Shown here: one piece after another, positions 46,440-56,847 of the stretch | How the letters are laid out: each line of letters starts with the position of its first letter | How positions within the stretch are numbered: position 1 is the first letter of the stretch | Made by a program: the position numbers and the translations under genes | The notes under the pieces: generated by a model | Seen by the model: only the letters and a program-made list of their open reading frames with translations | What the model was told of the DNA's origin: nothing | Database searches by the model: none | From: Lysobacter enzymogenes | GTDB taxonomy: Bacteria; Pseudomonadota; Gammaproteobacteria; Xanthomonadales; Xanthomonadaceae | NCBI RefSeq assembly: GCF_023617245.1 | Contig: NZ_CP067396.1 | Coordinates: forward strand, 2,170,001 to 2,234,000 | DNA: 64,000 nt | Direction: 5' to 3'

Positions 46440-46604
46440 GGCGGCTTCCTCGTGTCGCGGGTGGGGGCGCTCTCGCGCCGGCGCCGTCGCTGCGGACGGA
46501 GCGCCCGCGCGGCGTCGGCCGAGGTCGCCCTTACCAACGCGGCGCGCGGCTGGTCGTGAACCCGCGCGCGGCGGGCGCGGGCGTCCGGCCGCGGCTGCGG
46601 GTAC

Positions 46605-46636
46605 AAGAAAAAGGCCCGCATTCGCGGGCCTTGTAG
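46605..46636 (-). terminator. Intrinsic terminator of the GH16 gene
   Basis: Minus strand AAGGCCCGCGAATGCGGGCC then TTTTTCTTG, 34 bases after the stop. Confidence 0.88.
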
Positions 46637-46669
46637 CAGGTGCGGCGCCGCGCGCGGCGGCGGGCGCGG

Positions 46670-47677
46670 TCAAAGCCCGCAGGGCGAAGGCAGCGGCGGG
46701 TTCTGTTCCTTGACGTTGTCGAGGTGGGCGACCTGCTTGCCGCGCAGTTCGGCGACCTGCTTTTCCACGTCGGCGGTCGACAGCGCCGCGCCTTCGCGGA
46801 AGAACACCCAATCGATGTCCTCCTGGTATTCGCGCATCTCGGGCGAGTCCACCGGGCCCAACGAGCCGTCGGCGCCCTTGGGCATGAACCACAGGTTGAA
46901 GTTGATCGACATGAAGTCTTCCGGGTACACCGCGCTGCTGTGTTCGGAGAACAGCTTGCCGTCGACGTAGTACTTGAGCTGCTTGTCGGCGACGGTCAGC
47001 ACCAGGGTGCGCCAGCCGGCGTAGCTGCCTTCGTGGCGGGTGAACTCGTTGACCTTGGTCCACGGTTCGAGCTGGAAGGTGTCCCAGCTGGTGGTCCACA
47101 TCGCCGGCTTGCTGTTCTCGCCCCAGCCGCCGTTGGGCAGGTATTCGAAGTCGGTCTCGCTGTAGTTCTTGTCCATCGGCGCCTTGAGCGGGCTGATGGC
47201 GTAGAAGGTCTGGATGACTTCGTCGCCGTCCGGGCCGTAGCTGGGCGCGTCGCGGAAGAAGATGCGCGCGGCGTAGGTGCCTTCGCGGTATTTGCGCGCG
47301 TGGCAGAACTGGGTCTGGCGGGTCTTGTCGGCCTTGCCGTTGGTGACCGAGCTCATCCGCACCGCGCCGCCGTGGGTGTCGGCGATGTCGGCGTGGAAGG
47401 ACAGGCCTTCGGCCGACCAGGTCGCGCCCTTGATGCCGGGGTGGCCGGTCTCGGTGCGCGCTTTCCAGCCGTTGCCCTGGAACGCGGCGAGGTCGGGGTA
47501 GTTGAAGTCGTCGAAGAACACCGCGGCATCGGTCGCGGCCGGCGCGACCGGCGCGGCGGCCGCGGGTTCGGCCGGCTTGGGCGCCTGCGCGGCGGCGGGG
47601 TCGGCTTGCTGACTGCAACCGACGATCAAGATCGACGCGGCGAGAATGCCGGCGCCCAAGCAACGATGCTGCCCCAT
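46670..47677 (-). CDS. Glycoside hydrolase family 16-like lipoprotein
   Basis: A 335-residue envelope lipoprotein: lipobox LIVGC with Cys21, then an Ala/Pro linker. The domain starts DAAVFFDDFNYPDLAAFQGN and has the GH16 catalytic signature as E174-T-D176-F-E178 (YSETDFEYLP), with the usual flanking strands FCHARKYREGTYAARIFF and the later SINFNLWFMPKG. GH16 enzymes cut beta-1,3/1,4-glucans, agar or carrageenan; substrate cannot be told. Closest general type would be laminarinase-like. A 40-residue charged tail follows the domain. AAGGGA precedes the ATG at 47677. Confidence 0.82.
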   Translation of the reverse strand: MGQHRCLGAGILAASILIVGCSQQADPAAAQAPKPAEPAAAAPVAPAATDAAVFFDDFNYPDLAAFQGNGWKARTETGHPGIKGATWSAEGLSFHADIADTHGGAVRMSSVTNGKADKTRQTQFCHARKYREGTYAARIFFRDAPSYGPDGDEVIQTFYAISPLKAPMDKNYSETDFEYLPNGGWGENSKPAMWTTSWDTFQLEPWTKVNEFTRHEGSYAGWRTLVLTVADKQLKYYVDGKLFSEHSSAVYPEDFMSINFNLWFMPKGADGSLGPVDSPEMREYQEDIDWVFFREGAALSTADVEKQVAELRGKQVAHLDNVKEQNPPLPSPCGL

Positions 47678-47890
47678 GGGTTGGTCCCTTTGTGGTCGAG
47701 TGTCTGGTGGTCGCGCGCTGGCGATGGATCGCAGCGGGCAAACTTCGCGCACCGATGACAACGTTGTCAAACGGGCCCGGCGGCGGCGCCGGACAGAACT
47801 ACCCAAAAACACAACTCGGCCCTGGACGCCGGCCTCGCGTGCCGGCCGGGAGCGGGCGGGTGGGCTCGCCGGCCGCCACCGGCCGCAGCC

Positions 47891-47970
47891 GCTGTGGGAG
47901 GGCCTTCAGGCCCGACGCCCTTGTTCCAGTTCGCGACGAAGACCCCTGGCATCGAGCCCGAAGCCCCTCG
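47891..47970. repeat. Degenerate GTGGGAGGGCCTTCAGGCC repeat
   Basis: Left arm CTGTGGGAGGGCCTTCAGGC then CCGACGCCCTTGTTCCAG; the right arm survives as CATCGAGCCCGAAGCCCCTC. It lies in the 322-base gap between the unknown secreted protein and the GH16 gene, which has no other feature. Confidence 0.65.
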
Positions 47971-47999
47971 CGGCGGATCGCCGGCCGGAAGCGCCGGCG

Positions 48000-48497
48000 T
48001 CAACGCGCCGGCGCGGGAATCGGCTCGTAACCGGGCAGGTAGTAACCGCGCGCGCCGGACTCGCCGCTGAGCTCGCCGCCGTTGCAGCGGTAGCTGTTCT
48101 CGTCGTAGGAAAACGTGGTCACGATCGACTCGCGCGCTTCGTCGCGGCGGCGGAACTGCGCGCCGACCTGGACGCGATACGCGGCCTGGCCCTCGCCGGA
48201 CTCGGTCACACCGTCGCTGATCACCAGCGTCTGCCGGGTGACGCCGGGTTCGGTCTCGCGCGGCTGCGGCTCGGCGCGGGCGCGGTCGTCGCGCGCGGTC
48301 TGTTCGAGGAAGGCCTTGCACGCGGCGTAATCGGCGAAGCTGCGCGGCGGGATCGGGAAGCCGGGCATGTGGCCGCTGGCGAACGCGCCGGGCGCGACGG
48401 CGAGGGCGCACAGCGCGAGCGGCAGGGCGATCGTCGGTGCGAACCGGCGGCGAGCGCATCCGCAGCCGGTCGGCGTGGCGGTGTCTTCCATGAGCAT
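48000..48497 (-). CDS. Unknown secreted protein
   Basis: A 165-residue protein from the ATG at 48497 (MLMEDTATPTGCGCARRRFA); 48491 is an alternative. A late hydrophobic segment PTIALPLALCALAVAPGAFA predicts export with an N-region of about 20 residues. The mature part has SFADYAACKAFLEQ and FSYDENSYRCNGGELSGE, with two Cys that could pair. No family recognised. It lies downstream of the giant repeat protein gene (136-base gap) on the same strand. Confidence 0.65.
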   Translation of the reverse strand: MLMEDTATPTGCGCARRRFAPTIALPLALCALAVAPGAFASGHMPGFPIPPRSFADYAACKAFLEQTARDDRARAEPQPRETEPGVTRQTLVISDGVTESGEGQAAYRVQVGAQFRRRDEARESIVTTFSYDENSYRCNGGELSGESGARGYYLPGYEPIPAPAR

Positions 48498-48633
48498 GGG
48501 ATCCCGGTGCGGCGCGTGCGGAAGGACGCGGCGATTCGCGCAGTATCGCAGCATCCTGTGCATGCCACAGCAAACGGCGGCGGGCGCCGCCGTGACCGCC
48601 CGCGCGCCGGATCGCGGCGCGCGGGCGGGGCGC

Positions 48634-51600
48634 TCAGGGCGTGCTCGGTTCCAACAACACCGTGGTCTGCAGACCGGGCCAGCCGACCGCGGTGGCTTCC
48701 AACACGTAGTCGCCGGTCGCCGCCAGCGGCGGCAGCTCCCAGCTGCCGTCCGCCGCGGCGGAGATGGCGCTGAAGTCGGGCAGCCGCTCGCCGGGCCGGC
48801 GCAGGCCGTAGTAGGCCTTGTAGCCGGCGGGCAGGGTGGCTTGTCCCGACACCTTCAGCCGCAGGCGTTGCCCGGCGGTGCCGTGGAAACTCAGCAAGGC
48901 GTTCTGGCCGCTGCGCAGGTTCAGCGGTTGCGCCACGCCCAACTGCAAGGCGGCCTGGTAGGTGGTGCTGACGATCGCGCGCACCCGGAACTGCGTCGGC
49001 GGGACCAGGTAGTCCTGGTACACGCTGATTTCGTAACGACCGGCGTCGGTGGTCTGCAGGCCGTAGGCGCAGCCGGGCGCATCGTCGTCGCCGAAGTTGC
49101 AGCGCAGGCCGTTGACGATGAAACCGCGCGGCGGCACCGGGCCGTCCGGAGCGATGCCGAAGCGCAGCTTGGCGTTGGCCGGGGCCTGCACGCTCACCCG
49201 CATCGGCGCACCGGGCAGCGGCGAAGCGAACACCGCCGCATCGCCGTCGATCGCGAGCTCGCCGAGCGGCTGGTTGCGGCCGAGCCAGACGTTCGCGCCC
49301 AGCGCATCGCCCAGCGGCGGATCGATGGTCAGGGTGTAGTCGCCGCTCTGGGTCAGGTCGGAGATGCGCATCGACAGGCCGTCGGAATGGGCGTCGCTGC
49401 GGATCGTCGCGCCGTCGGGGCCGCGCAGGGTGTACTCGATGTCGCGCCGGTCCGATTGCGGCGGCGGCGACAGCCGGACGACGTCGGCGACGGCGAGATA
49501 CAGATCGTCGCCGGGCTCGGCATGGAAGCGCACACGCACGTTGCGGCCCCAGCGGTCCTGCTGCAGCGCCAGCGTCTGGCCCAGCGCCAGCGGCAGTTCC
49601 AGGTCCGAGCTCAGCGTCGCGCGGAAGCCGTACGGCCCCTGTTGGCTGGGCGGATCGACCTTGAGCGTGTAGCGGCCGCCGGGCAGTCCGTCCAGATTGA
49701 ACGCGCAGCTCTTGTCCATCTCGCGGCACAGGTCGGTCCACACCACGCGGCCGTCGGCGGCCGACAGGGTCAGGTCGAGCGGGAACGGCTGCATGCCGCT
49801 CAACTGATCCATGCCCAGGCCGAGGCGGGCGCCGGGTTCGACCTGGAACGACAGCCGCACGCTCTGGTCGCTCAGCTGGGTGGCGATCTGCCGGGGCGCG
49901 CCGTCGACGACGAGTTCGTCGGCGAAGTCGTCGATCATCGCCACGCGCGCGGACATCGTCGCGCCGTATTCGGGATCGATGCGCACGCGGTAGCGGCCGG
50001 CGGCGACGTTCTCGCGGCTCATGCCGCCGCTGCCGTTGGCGCCGACCGAGTTGTTGGCGATCTCGTAGCCGGACGGCGCCTGCAGGCCGTAGCGCACGAA
50101 GCGGCCGGCCGGCGCGGTGAGCTGGCCGGCGATCGCGACGTTGAGGTTTTCGCCGGCGCCGGCGTCGTACTCCAGGCTGGCGTTCTGGCCGATACGGGTC
50201 AGTTGCAGATCGACCGGCTGCGCGCGCGACAGCGGCAGCACCAGGTCCTCGCTGACCGCCGCGCGCAGGCTCAGCAGGCCCTGGCCGTCGTGCGGGACGA
50301 TCTCGACCGTGTACACATCGGCGGCGAGATCGCGCAGGTCGAGGTCGCAGCCGCCGCGCGCGGCGTCGGCGTGGCATTGCTCGCTGGCCATGAGCGCGTT
50401 GCGCGAATTGCGCAGGGTCACGTCGGCGTACGACGCGCTGCCGACGAGTTGCAGGTCGGCGATGCCGATGCCCAGATCGCTGCGGCGCGGATTGGCGAAG
50501 CTGAAGCTCGCGCGCGCGCCGGAGGCCTGGGTCGACAGCGACACCGGCGCGGCGCCGATCGCGGTGGAGCCGGCCGGCTGGGTCAGCGTGGCGTTCACGG
50601 TGGCCAGTTCGCCTTGTTGCGGGTCCACCACCCAGGCGTAGCGTCCGGCCTTGGGCGCGGCGGCCACCAGCGCCTGCGGGCCGACCGCCGGCGGCTTGAC
50701 GAAATAGGCCGCGCCGTCGGGACCGATCAGGCTGTAGCCGACCGGGCGTTGCGCCGGCACCGTGTCGGGCGAGACGTTCAACTGCAACACCTCGCCGGCG
50801 GCGAGGTCGAAGGCGAAGCGGCCGGTGCGGCCGTAGCGGTCCAGGCTCAGGCTCGCGCTGCCGCCCAGGGCGATGTCGACCGTGCGTTCGCTGCTGAGCG
50901 CGGCGCTGAAGCGCGCGGTGCCGTTGGCTGGCGGCGTGAGCGTGGCGGTGTAGACGCCCGGCGGCAGGTAGCCGGCGACGACGGAGAGCGCCTGGTCGCA
51001 GCCGCCGTTGGCCGGCAGGCACGACTTGGGCGTGAGCGCCGAATTGCCGTCGGGCTTGTACAGCCGCAGCGTGGCCGGCTGGTCGCTGCCGGCGATGCTG
51101 AGGTTGCCGATGCCCAGGCCGAGCGGCTGACCGGTTTCCAGCACGAACTGCATGCGCACCGGCGCGCCGGGTTCGGACGCGAAGTCGCGGACCGGGCCGT
51201 CGGCGACGAGTACGTTGGCGGCGCCGTAGCCGACGGAGAGCGTGGCGGCGTAGGTGGCGCCATGGGCCGGATCGATGCGCAGGCGGTAGGTGCCGCGTTC
51301 CGGCGTGGCCAGGTCGATCACTTGGTGCGCGCCGGCGAAGGCGACGCTCTGCAGCAGCGTGCCGTCGTCCGCGTACAGCGTGTAGCGCACCTCGCGCGCG
51401 GCCGGCTGGGTGCTCTGCGCGCTGATCTGCAGATGGCTGGCGTCGGGGACGGCGAGGTCCACCGTGGCGTCGCGGCCGCGGCGGTTGAGGGCGATGGGAC
51501 GGCCGTAGCCCGGGAACAGGCCCGCGGACAGGTCGCGGCTGAGGGTCGCGGCGAAGCGCAGCGTCGCGCCGGCGGGCGGTTGCACCCGCGCGGTGTAGCG

Positions 51601-53097
51601 TCCGGGCGCGAGCGCGGGCAGGTTGGCGCCGCAGCCGTCGTCGGCGGCCGCGCAGGCCAGGGTCGCGACCGTGCCGGCGCCGCCTTGCACGGTCAGCGTC
51701 GCGGGCGCGCTGGCGCCGGGCGTGGCGAAGGCGGACAGGCCCAGGCCGTAGTCGCCGGCCTGGGCGATGTCGAAGCCGAAGTCGACCGCTTCGTCGGCGG
51801 TGTCGGTCTGCACCGACACGGACGCGCCGTCGACGACGACGTCTGCCGCGGTTATTGCCGTGCGCGCGCTGTCACGTCGGGGTTTGGCGGGCGTGGCGCT
51901 GCGCGCGGCGTTGGACGCGGCCGGTCGCGCTGCGGGCGCGGCCGCTGCGGGTATGGCCGCCGTTGCGCGGACTGGTTTGGCCTGCGCGGTTTGCTTGTCG
52001 CGCTGGGGCTGGTTTTTGCCTGCGGCTGCGTCGCCGCTCGCGGCGTCGGCGCGCGCCGCGCCGGTGGCGAAATCGACCACGGTCGGCGCCAGCGGCTGGC
52101 CGTTGCGCGCGTGCGCGCCGTCGATCAGCAGCGAGTAGTCGGTATTCGCCTGCAGGCGCTGGCGCGGGGTCACGAACAACAGCCGGCCGGCTTCGGCCGG
52201 GGTCACCTGCACCGCGGCGTAGCCGCCGGGGCCGAGCAGGGTGACGCTGGCGGCGTTGAGTTCGCCGGCGCGCAGCGGTTCGCTGAAGCGCAGCGACAGG
52301 CGCGCGTCGGTGGCGACGGCGGTCTGTCCGTCGCGCGGCGAGGACCCGCTCAGGCGCGGCGCGGCCGCGGCCACCGGCGCGTTCGCCGCGGCGCGGGCGG
52401 CGCCGCGCGCGGGATCGTAGAACTGGTCCTGCGCCTGCGCGCGGCCTTGCGCATCGAGGCCGTCGAACAGGCGCACGCGGCCGTCGGCCTCGACCCGGGC
52501 GCGATGGCCCAGCCGAGCCGGCGCCGCCGCCGCGACCGCGGCGCGCGCATCGCGCTCGTCCCAGGTTTCGGCGCGCGCGCCGGCATCGGCCGCGGCGGTC
52601 CAGCCGCCGGTGACCAGCAGGCGGCCGTCGCTGAGCACGCTGGCGGCATGCCCGGCGCGCGGCGACAGCGGCACGTCGGTGGCCGGCGCCAGGGTCGAGG
52701 CGGCCGGATCGAACCACAGCCCGCCGGCTTGCAGGCGCTGCTGCGCGTCCACGCCGCCCCACAGCAGCGCGCGGCCGCTCGGCAGCAGGCTCAGGCTGGC
52801 GTAGCGGCGCGGCGAGGACAGCGGCCAGCGCCGCAGGGTGCGGCCGTCGGCGCGGTCTTCGACCCGCTTGAGCGCGCTGCCGTCGCGTTCGAGCACCAGC
52901 CAGCTGCCGTCGGGCAACTGGGTGCGCGCTTCGCGCGGATGCAGCGCGAGGCTGCGCGCCAGTTCGGGCGGCAGCGCTTGCAGCGCCGCGTCGGCGGTGC
53001 CGATGTGCAGCGCGGTCGCGCCGGCGGCCAGGCCCAGCGCCGCGACGGCGCCGCACCAGGTCCAGCGACCGGATGGGGATTGCGATGAAGAGGGCAT
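48634..53097 (-). CDS. Giant exported protein with Kelch-like, Ig-like and repeated PPC-like modules
   Basis: A 1487-residue protein. After a hydrophobic N-terminal segment (GAVAALGLAAGATALHIGTA) come Kelch-like stretches (SLSLLPSGRALLWGGVD, AASVLSDGRLLVTGGW), then an Ig-like Big_5 domain (GSSPRDGQTAVATDARLSLR...RLLFVTPRQRLQANTDYSLL). From about residue 430 to the end, a composite module recurs about five times. Each has a two-Cys part (GGCDQALSVVAGYLPPGVYT; RGGCDLDLRDLAADVYTVEI; DKSCAFNLDGLPGGRYTLKV) and a PPC-like part (ERGTYRLRIDPAHGATYAAT; AAGRYRVRIDPEYGATMSAR). Likely surface or secreted; function unknown. AAGGAAGG precedes the ATG. Confidence 0.82.
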   Translation of the reverse strand: MPSSSQSPSGRWTWCGAVAALGLAAGATALHIGTADAALQALPPELARSLALHPREARTQLPDGSWLVLERDGSALKRVEDRADGRTLRRWPLSSPRRYASLSLLPSGRALLWGGVDAQQRLQAGGLWFDPAASTLAPATDVPLSPRAGHAASVLSDGRLLVTGGWTAAADAGARAETWDERDARAAVAAAAPARLGHRARVEADGRVRLFDGLDAQGRAQAQDQFYDPARGAARAAANAPVAAAAPRLSGSSPRDGQTAVATDARLSLRFSEPLRAGELNAASVTLLGPGGYAAVQVTPAEAGRLLFVTPRQRLQANTDYSLLIDGAHARNGQPLAPTVVDFATGAARADAASGDAAAGKNQPQRDKQTAQAKPVRATAAIPAAAAPAARPAASNAARSATPAKPRRDSARTAITAADVVVDGASVSVQTDTADEAVDFGFDIAQAGDYGLGLSAFATPGASAPATLTVQGGAGTVATLACAAADDGCGANLPALAPGRYTARVQPPAGATLRFAATLSRDLSAGLFPGYGRPIALNRRGRDATVDLAVPDASHLQISAQSTQPAAREVRYTLYADDGTLLQSVAFAGAHQVIDLATPERGTYRLRIDPAHGATYAATLSVGYGAANVLVADGPVRDFASEPGAPVRMQFVLETGQPLGLGIGNLSIAGSDQPATLRLYKPDGNSALTPKSCLPANGGCDQALSVVAGYLPPGVYTATLTPPANGTARFSAALSSERTVDIALGGSASLSLDRYGRTGRFAFDLAAGEVLQLNVSPDTVPAQRPVGYSLIGPDGAAYFVKPPAVGPQALVAAAPKAGRYAWVVDPQQGELATVNATLTQPAGSTAIGAAPVSLSTQASGARASFSFANPRRSDLGIGIADLQLVGSASYADVTLRNSRNALMASEQCHADAARGGCDLDLRDLAADVYTVEIVPHDGQGLLSLRAAVSEDLVLPLSRAQPVDLQLTRIGQNASLEYDAGAGENLNVAIAGQLTAPAGRFVRYGLQAPSGYEIANNSVGANGSGGMSRENVAAGRYRVRIDPEYGATMSARVAMIDDFADELVVDGAPRQIATQLSDQSVRLSFQVEPGARLGLGMDQLSGMQPFPLDLTLSAADGRVVWTDLCREMDKSCAFNLDGLPGGRYTLKVDPPSQQGPYGFRATLSSDLELPLALGQTLALQQDRWGRNVRVRFHAEPGDDLYLAVADVVRLSPPPQSDRRDIEYTLRGPDGATIRSDAHSDGLSMRISDLTQSGDYTLTIDPPLGDALGANVWLGRNQPLGELAIDGDAAVFASPLPGAPMRVSVQAPANAKLRFGIAPDGPVPPRGFIVNGLRCNFGDDDAPGCAYGLQTTDAGRYEISVYQDYLVPPTQFRVRAIVSTTYQAALQLGVAQPLNLRSGQNALLSFHGTAGQRLRLKVSGQATLPAGYKAYYGLRRPGERLPDFSAISAAADGSWELPPLAATGDYVLEATAVGWPGLQTTVLLEPSTP

Positions 53098-53177
53098 GTC
53101 GTTTCCTTCCTTAGAAAATGACGTGTGGGAGCGGGTGTCGAAGCGGGATGTCCACGGCGTGCCGGGTGAGAGCGAGT

Positions 53178-53220
53178 CGCTTGTGGACCGCGTGCTTGTG
53201 GACGGCGTGCTTGTGGACAG
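53178..53220. repeat. Tandem 15-base repeat GTGCTTGTGGACGGC x3
   Basis: TCGCTTGTGGACCGC, GTGCTTGTGGACGGC and GTGCTTGTGGACAGC lie head to tail about 100 bases upstream of the giant protein gene. The remaining gene-free stretch 53221-53629 shows no clear feature. Confidence 0.75.
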
Positions 53221-53629
53221 CAGGGGCAACCGGACCGCCGGCGCGCGGCGCGCACCGGCGGCGTTCTTGTCGCACGGACGGGGTGGGACCGGGAACTGGC
53301 GCGGACGGCGTCGCGCCTGCGCTCGCCCGCGGGCCGCAGGAACGCCCCTGCGCGGCCCGTAGGCGGCAAAACCATGCCATTGGCGTGACGCCGTTGCGCA
53401 GTATTGAAGCTCAGTCGCGTCTCACCCGGCAATGCCGCGCCGCCGGTCGGCGACGGGCGTCGGTCGCGGCCCCTGCGACGCCCGCGCGCCATCCTGAATG
53501 CGCCAGGGCGACCATCGCCGGCCCGGTCCGGCGCCTGTCATCGGCTTGCATAGAAAGTGAACTCAAACTGCTCGTCGCCGCGGTCTTTACCAATCGACCA
53601 TTTCTTCTTCACTCTTTTTTATCGCCCCG

Positions 53630-53968
53630 ATGGACACCATGCGCCGGCCCGCGACACAGGCAGACAAGGCAGTGACGAAAATGCGCGTAGACGTATTCGT
53701 GGTAGGCGACAACGAGGGGTATGTGGTCGCGCCGTCCGACAGCTGGTTGCCGCTGGACGAAATGCGCGCGCTTGGCGCGTTGCGCTTCGGCTGGACCATC
53801 GACACCGGTCTGGCGATGCCCAAGCTCGACTGGCGCGCGATCGGCAACGACATCGACGCGCGCGGCTACAGCATCGTCGCCTCGACCGACGTCAGCGGCC
53901 TGCTGGCGATCCCGCAGCAGAATCTGCCGGCGATCTATCCCGAGCAGCATCGGCCGATGGCGGCTTGA
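53630..53968 (+). CDS. Small unknown protein
   Basis: Up to 112 residues; MRVDVFVVGDNEGYVVAPSD at 53681 is a more likely start for the folded part. No signal peptide, Cys or known motif; pattern DMRALGAL-type helices and strands (LRFGWTIDTGLAMPKLDWRA, RGYSIVASTDVSGLLAIPQQ) suggest a compact alpha/beta protein. Upstream sequence is AT-richer, consistent with a promoter. Function unknown. Confidence 0.55.
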   Translation: MDTMRRPATQADKAVTKMRVDVFVVGDNEGYVVAPSDSWLPLDEMRALGALRFGWTIDTGLAMPKLDWRAIGNDIDARGYSIVASTDVSGLLAIPQQNLPAIYPEQHRPMAA

Positions 53969-54045
53969 GCGATTCGGGCGCGGGACGTCCGGTCGCGCGG
54001 ACCCGTGCATCGCTTGAAGACGGTGGCGCCGTAAGCGCGGTGTCG

Positions 54046-54122
54046 CGGTCGCGGCTTGCGCCGCTCCTACAGCGGCTGCGGATCGATCCGGGCGACCTGT
54101 AGGAGCGGCGCAAGCCGCGACC
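54046..54122. repeat. GTAG-type REPIN
   Basis: GGTCGCGGCTTGCGCCGCTC followed by CTACAG, and after 27 bases the inverted copy CTGTAGGAGCGGCGCAAGCC followed by GCGACC. A near-perfect inverted pair in the 317-base gap before radA; nothing else seen there. Confidence 0.85.
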
Positions 54123-54285
54123 ACGAACCATCCGCCCGCCGCGCAATCCGCTCGCCACGCATCCCCGCGCAGCTACCTACCCGCGCACCCGTGCGTAGGA
54201 ATCCGCCGCGCCGCCGCGTCCCGTCTCGCACGTTGCGACTGGCAGCGGCTAAAGTGCCGCTTTACCCGCGCAGTCGCCGTCCGCC

Positions 54286-55698
<1,413 letters not shown>

Positions 55699-55758
55699 GC
55701 GCCGCGCCGCCGGCGGGCGCATCCGCCTGGTTGACTGCCCGCCTGTTTGACTGCCCGC

Positions 55759-55840
55759 CTGTAGGAGCGACGCGAGTCGCGACCGCGCCACCGACGACGC
55801 AAGCGTAGTGGCGCGGTCGCGACTCGCGTCGCTCCCGCAA
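55759..55840. repeat. GTAG-type REPIN, variant arms
   Basis: CTGTAGGAGCGACGCGAGTC followed by GCGACCGCGCCAC, and the inverted copy GTGGCGCGGTCGCGACTCGC followed by GTCGCTCCCGCA. Between radA and the convergent glutaredoxin-like gene. Confidence 0.82.
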
Positions 55841-55861
55841 GCGGCTTGCGGCCGCTTTTGC

Positions 55862-56269
55862 TCAGACCTTCTTGCCGTGCTTGTCGAGCAGTTCGACCAG
55901 CTTGGCTTCGTCGTAACCGCGCATGCTCTGGTCGCCGATGTAGATGACCGGCACGCTGTTGATCTTGAGGCCGTCGGCCTCCTTGCGCGCGGCTTCGTCC
56001 TTGTCGATCACGCGCTCCACATAGCGCACGTTGTGCTTGTCCAGCAGTTCCTTGGCCTTGTGGCAGAACGGGCAGGTCGACAGGGAGTACAGCACGATGT
56101 CGCCGCCGGCCTTGGCGTAGACGGCCGAATAGTCGCCCTGGACGATCTCCACGCCCTTGCCGCCGCCGCCGAGCAGTCCGGTGTTGCGGACCAGGTAACC
56201 GGCGCCAACGCCCAGGCCCAAGGCCAGGGCAACGACCAGGATGGTGGTCAGGATCGACTTGAAATTCAT
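55862..56269 (-). CDS. Membrane-anchored glutaredoxin-like protein
   Basis: A 135-residue protein. Residues 5-27 form one hydrophobic segment (LTTILVVALALGLGVGAGYL) with a Lys before it, predicting an anchor with the remaining part in the periplasm. The thioredoxin-fold domain has IVLYSLSTCPFCHKAKELLD with active site C66-P-F-C69 and the cis-Pro loop INSVPVIYIGDQSMRGYD, as in glutaredoxins. It lies 94 bases after the first Cys-rich peptide gene (56364-56600) on the same strand, so a link with disulfide chemistry of those peptides is possible. What it reduces or oxidises is unknown. Confidence 0.88.
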   Translation of the reverse strand: MNFKSILTTILVVALALGLGVGAGYLVRNTGLLGGGGKGVEIVQGDYSAVYAKAGGDIVLYSLSTCPFCHKAKELLDKHNVRYVERVIDKDEAARKEADGLKINSVPVIYIGDQSMRGYDEAKLVELLDKHGKKV

Positions 56270-56363
56270 TCCTTGTCCTCAGTGGATCGTGGTGGTGTGC
56301 GGCGGACGCCGCGGTGGTGAACGGGAGCGGGAGGCGGAAACCCGGGCGCGTCGGAATGCGGCC

Positions 56364-56600
56364 TCAGGCGCGGCAACCGCAGGCGTTGACGCAGCGCAGG
56401 CGCTCGCGACCGCATTCGCCCGGGGTGCCGCCTTCTTCGCGGCACAACTGCGCGCGCGCGTTGCAATCGTCCCAGCACAACGCGCATTGCTCCGGGGTCA
56501 GCCCGGCGAACGCGCTCAGCGAGAAGGCCAGGCCGAAGCAGAACGCCAGGCCGGCGAGGCGACGGGCCGCAGGTGCGTGGCGCAGTTCGGCGATCGACAT
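56364..56600 (-). CDS. Small exported eight-cysteine peptide (array member 1, nearest glutaredoxin)
   Basis: A 78-residue precursor. The signal peptide (about 1-32) contains the block LAFCFGLAFSLSAFA shared with other members. The mature part has eight Cys in the framework CX2CX3CX6CX9CX6CX3CXC, seen in QCALCWDDCNARAQLC and RCVNACGCRA. No family recognised. GGAGAAACC precedes the ATG. The 247-base region upstream carries a promoter-like block duplicated before member 3 and a strong hairpin. Confidence 0.85.
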   Translation of the reverse strand: MSIAELRHAPAARRLAGLAFCFGLAFSLSAFAGLTPEQCALCWDDCNARAQLCREEGGTPGECGRERLRCVNACGCRA

Positions 56601-56638
56601 CGCGGTTTCTCCTTGTGCCCGTCTGTGGGCGCTGTGGC

Positions 56639-56665
56639 GTTATATCACCGCGCCGCGCGCGTTCC
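56639..56665 (-). promoter_or_regulatory. Putative promoter of Cys-rich peptide 1, duplicated at 57427
   Basis: Minus strand GGAACG, 15 bases ending GCGGTGA, TATAAC. The same two blocks with the same spacing precede member 3. Surrounding sequence (CATCACATCC upstream, GGGCACAAGGAG downstream) is also shared. Confidence 0.6.
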
Positions 56666-56732
56666 ATGTCCCGACGGCGCGGCGGATGTGATGCGGGTTG
56701 CCGAAAACGCGCGAGCCCTGTCGGTTCCGACA

Positions 56733-56768
56733 GGCGCCGCCGCCGCCCACGGCGGGGGCGGCGGCGCC
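56733..56768 (-). terminator. Strong hairpin between Cys-rich peptides 2 and 1
   Basis: GGCGCCGCCGCCGCCCACGG and GGGGCGGCGGCGCC form a 15-pair stem 80 bases after the member 2 stop. No T-run follows; it probably ends the upstream unit. Confidence 0.55.
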
Positions 56769-56847
56769 GATCGCGCGCGTTACGCTGCGCTGCGGCAAAG
56801 CTTTGCGCGGCGCGCGCCCGAGGGCGCAGGCCGTCTGGCGCGCGCGA

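Noticed and set aside
48367..53088. Very long plus-strand open frame (1573 codons) opposite the giant repeat protein
   Set aside because: It is the antisense shadow of a real gene in GC-rich DNA: Arg/Gln/Val/Ala-heavy translation without domains, signal peptide or ribosome site, while the minus strand has clear domains.
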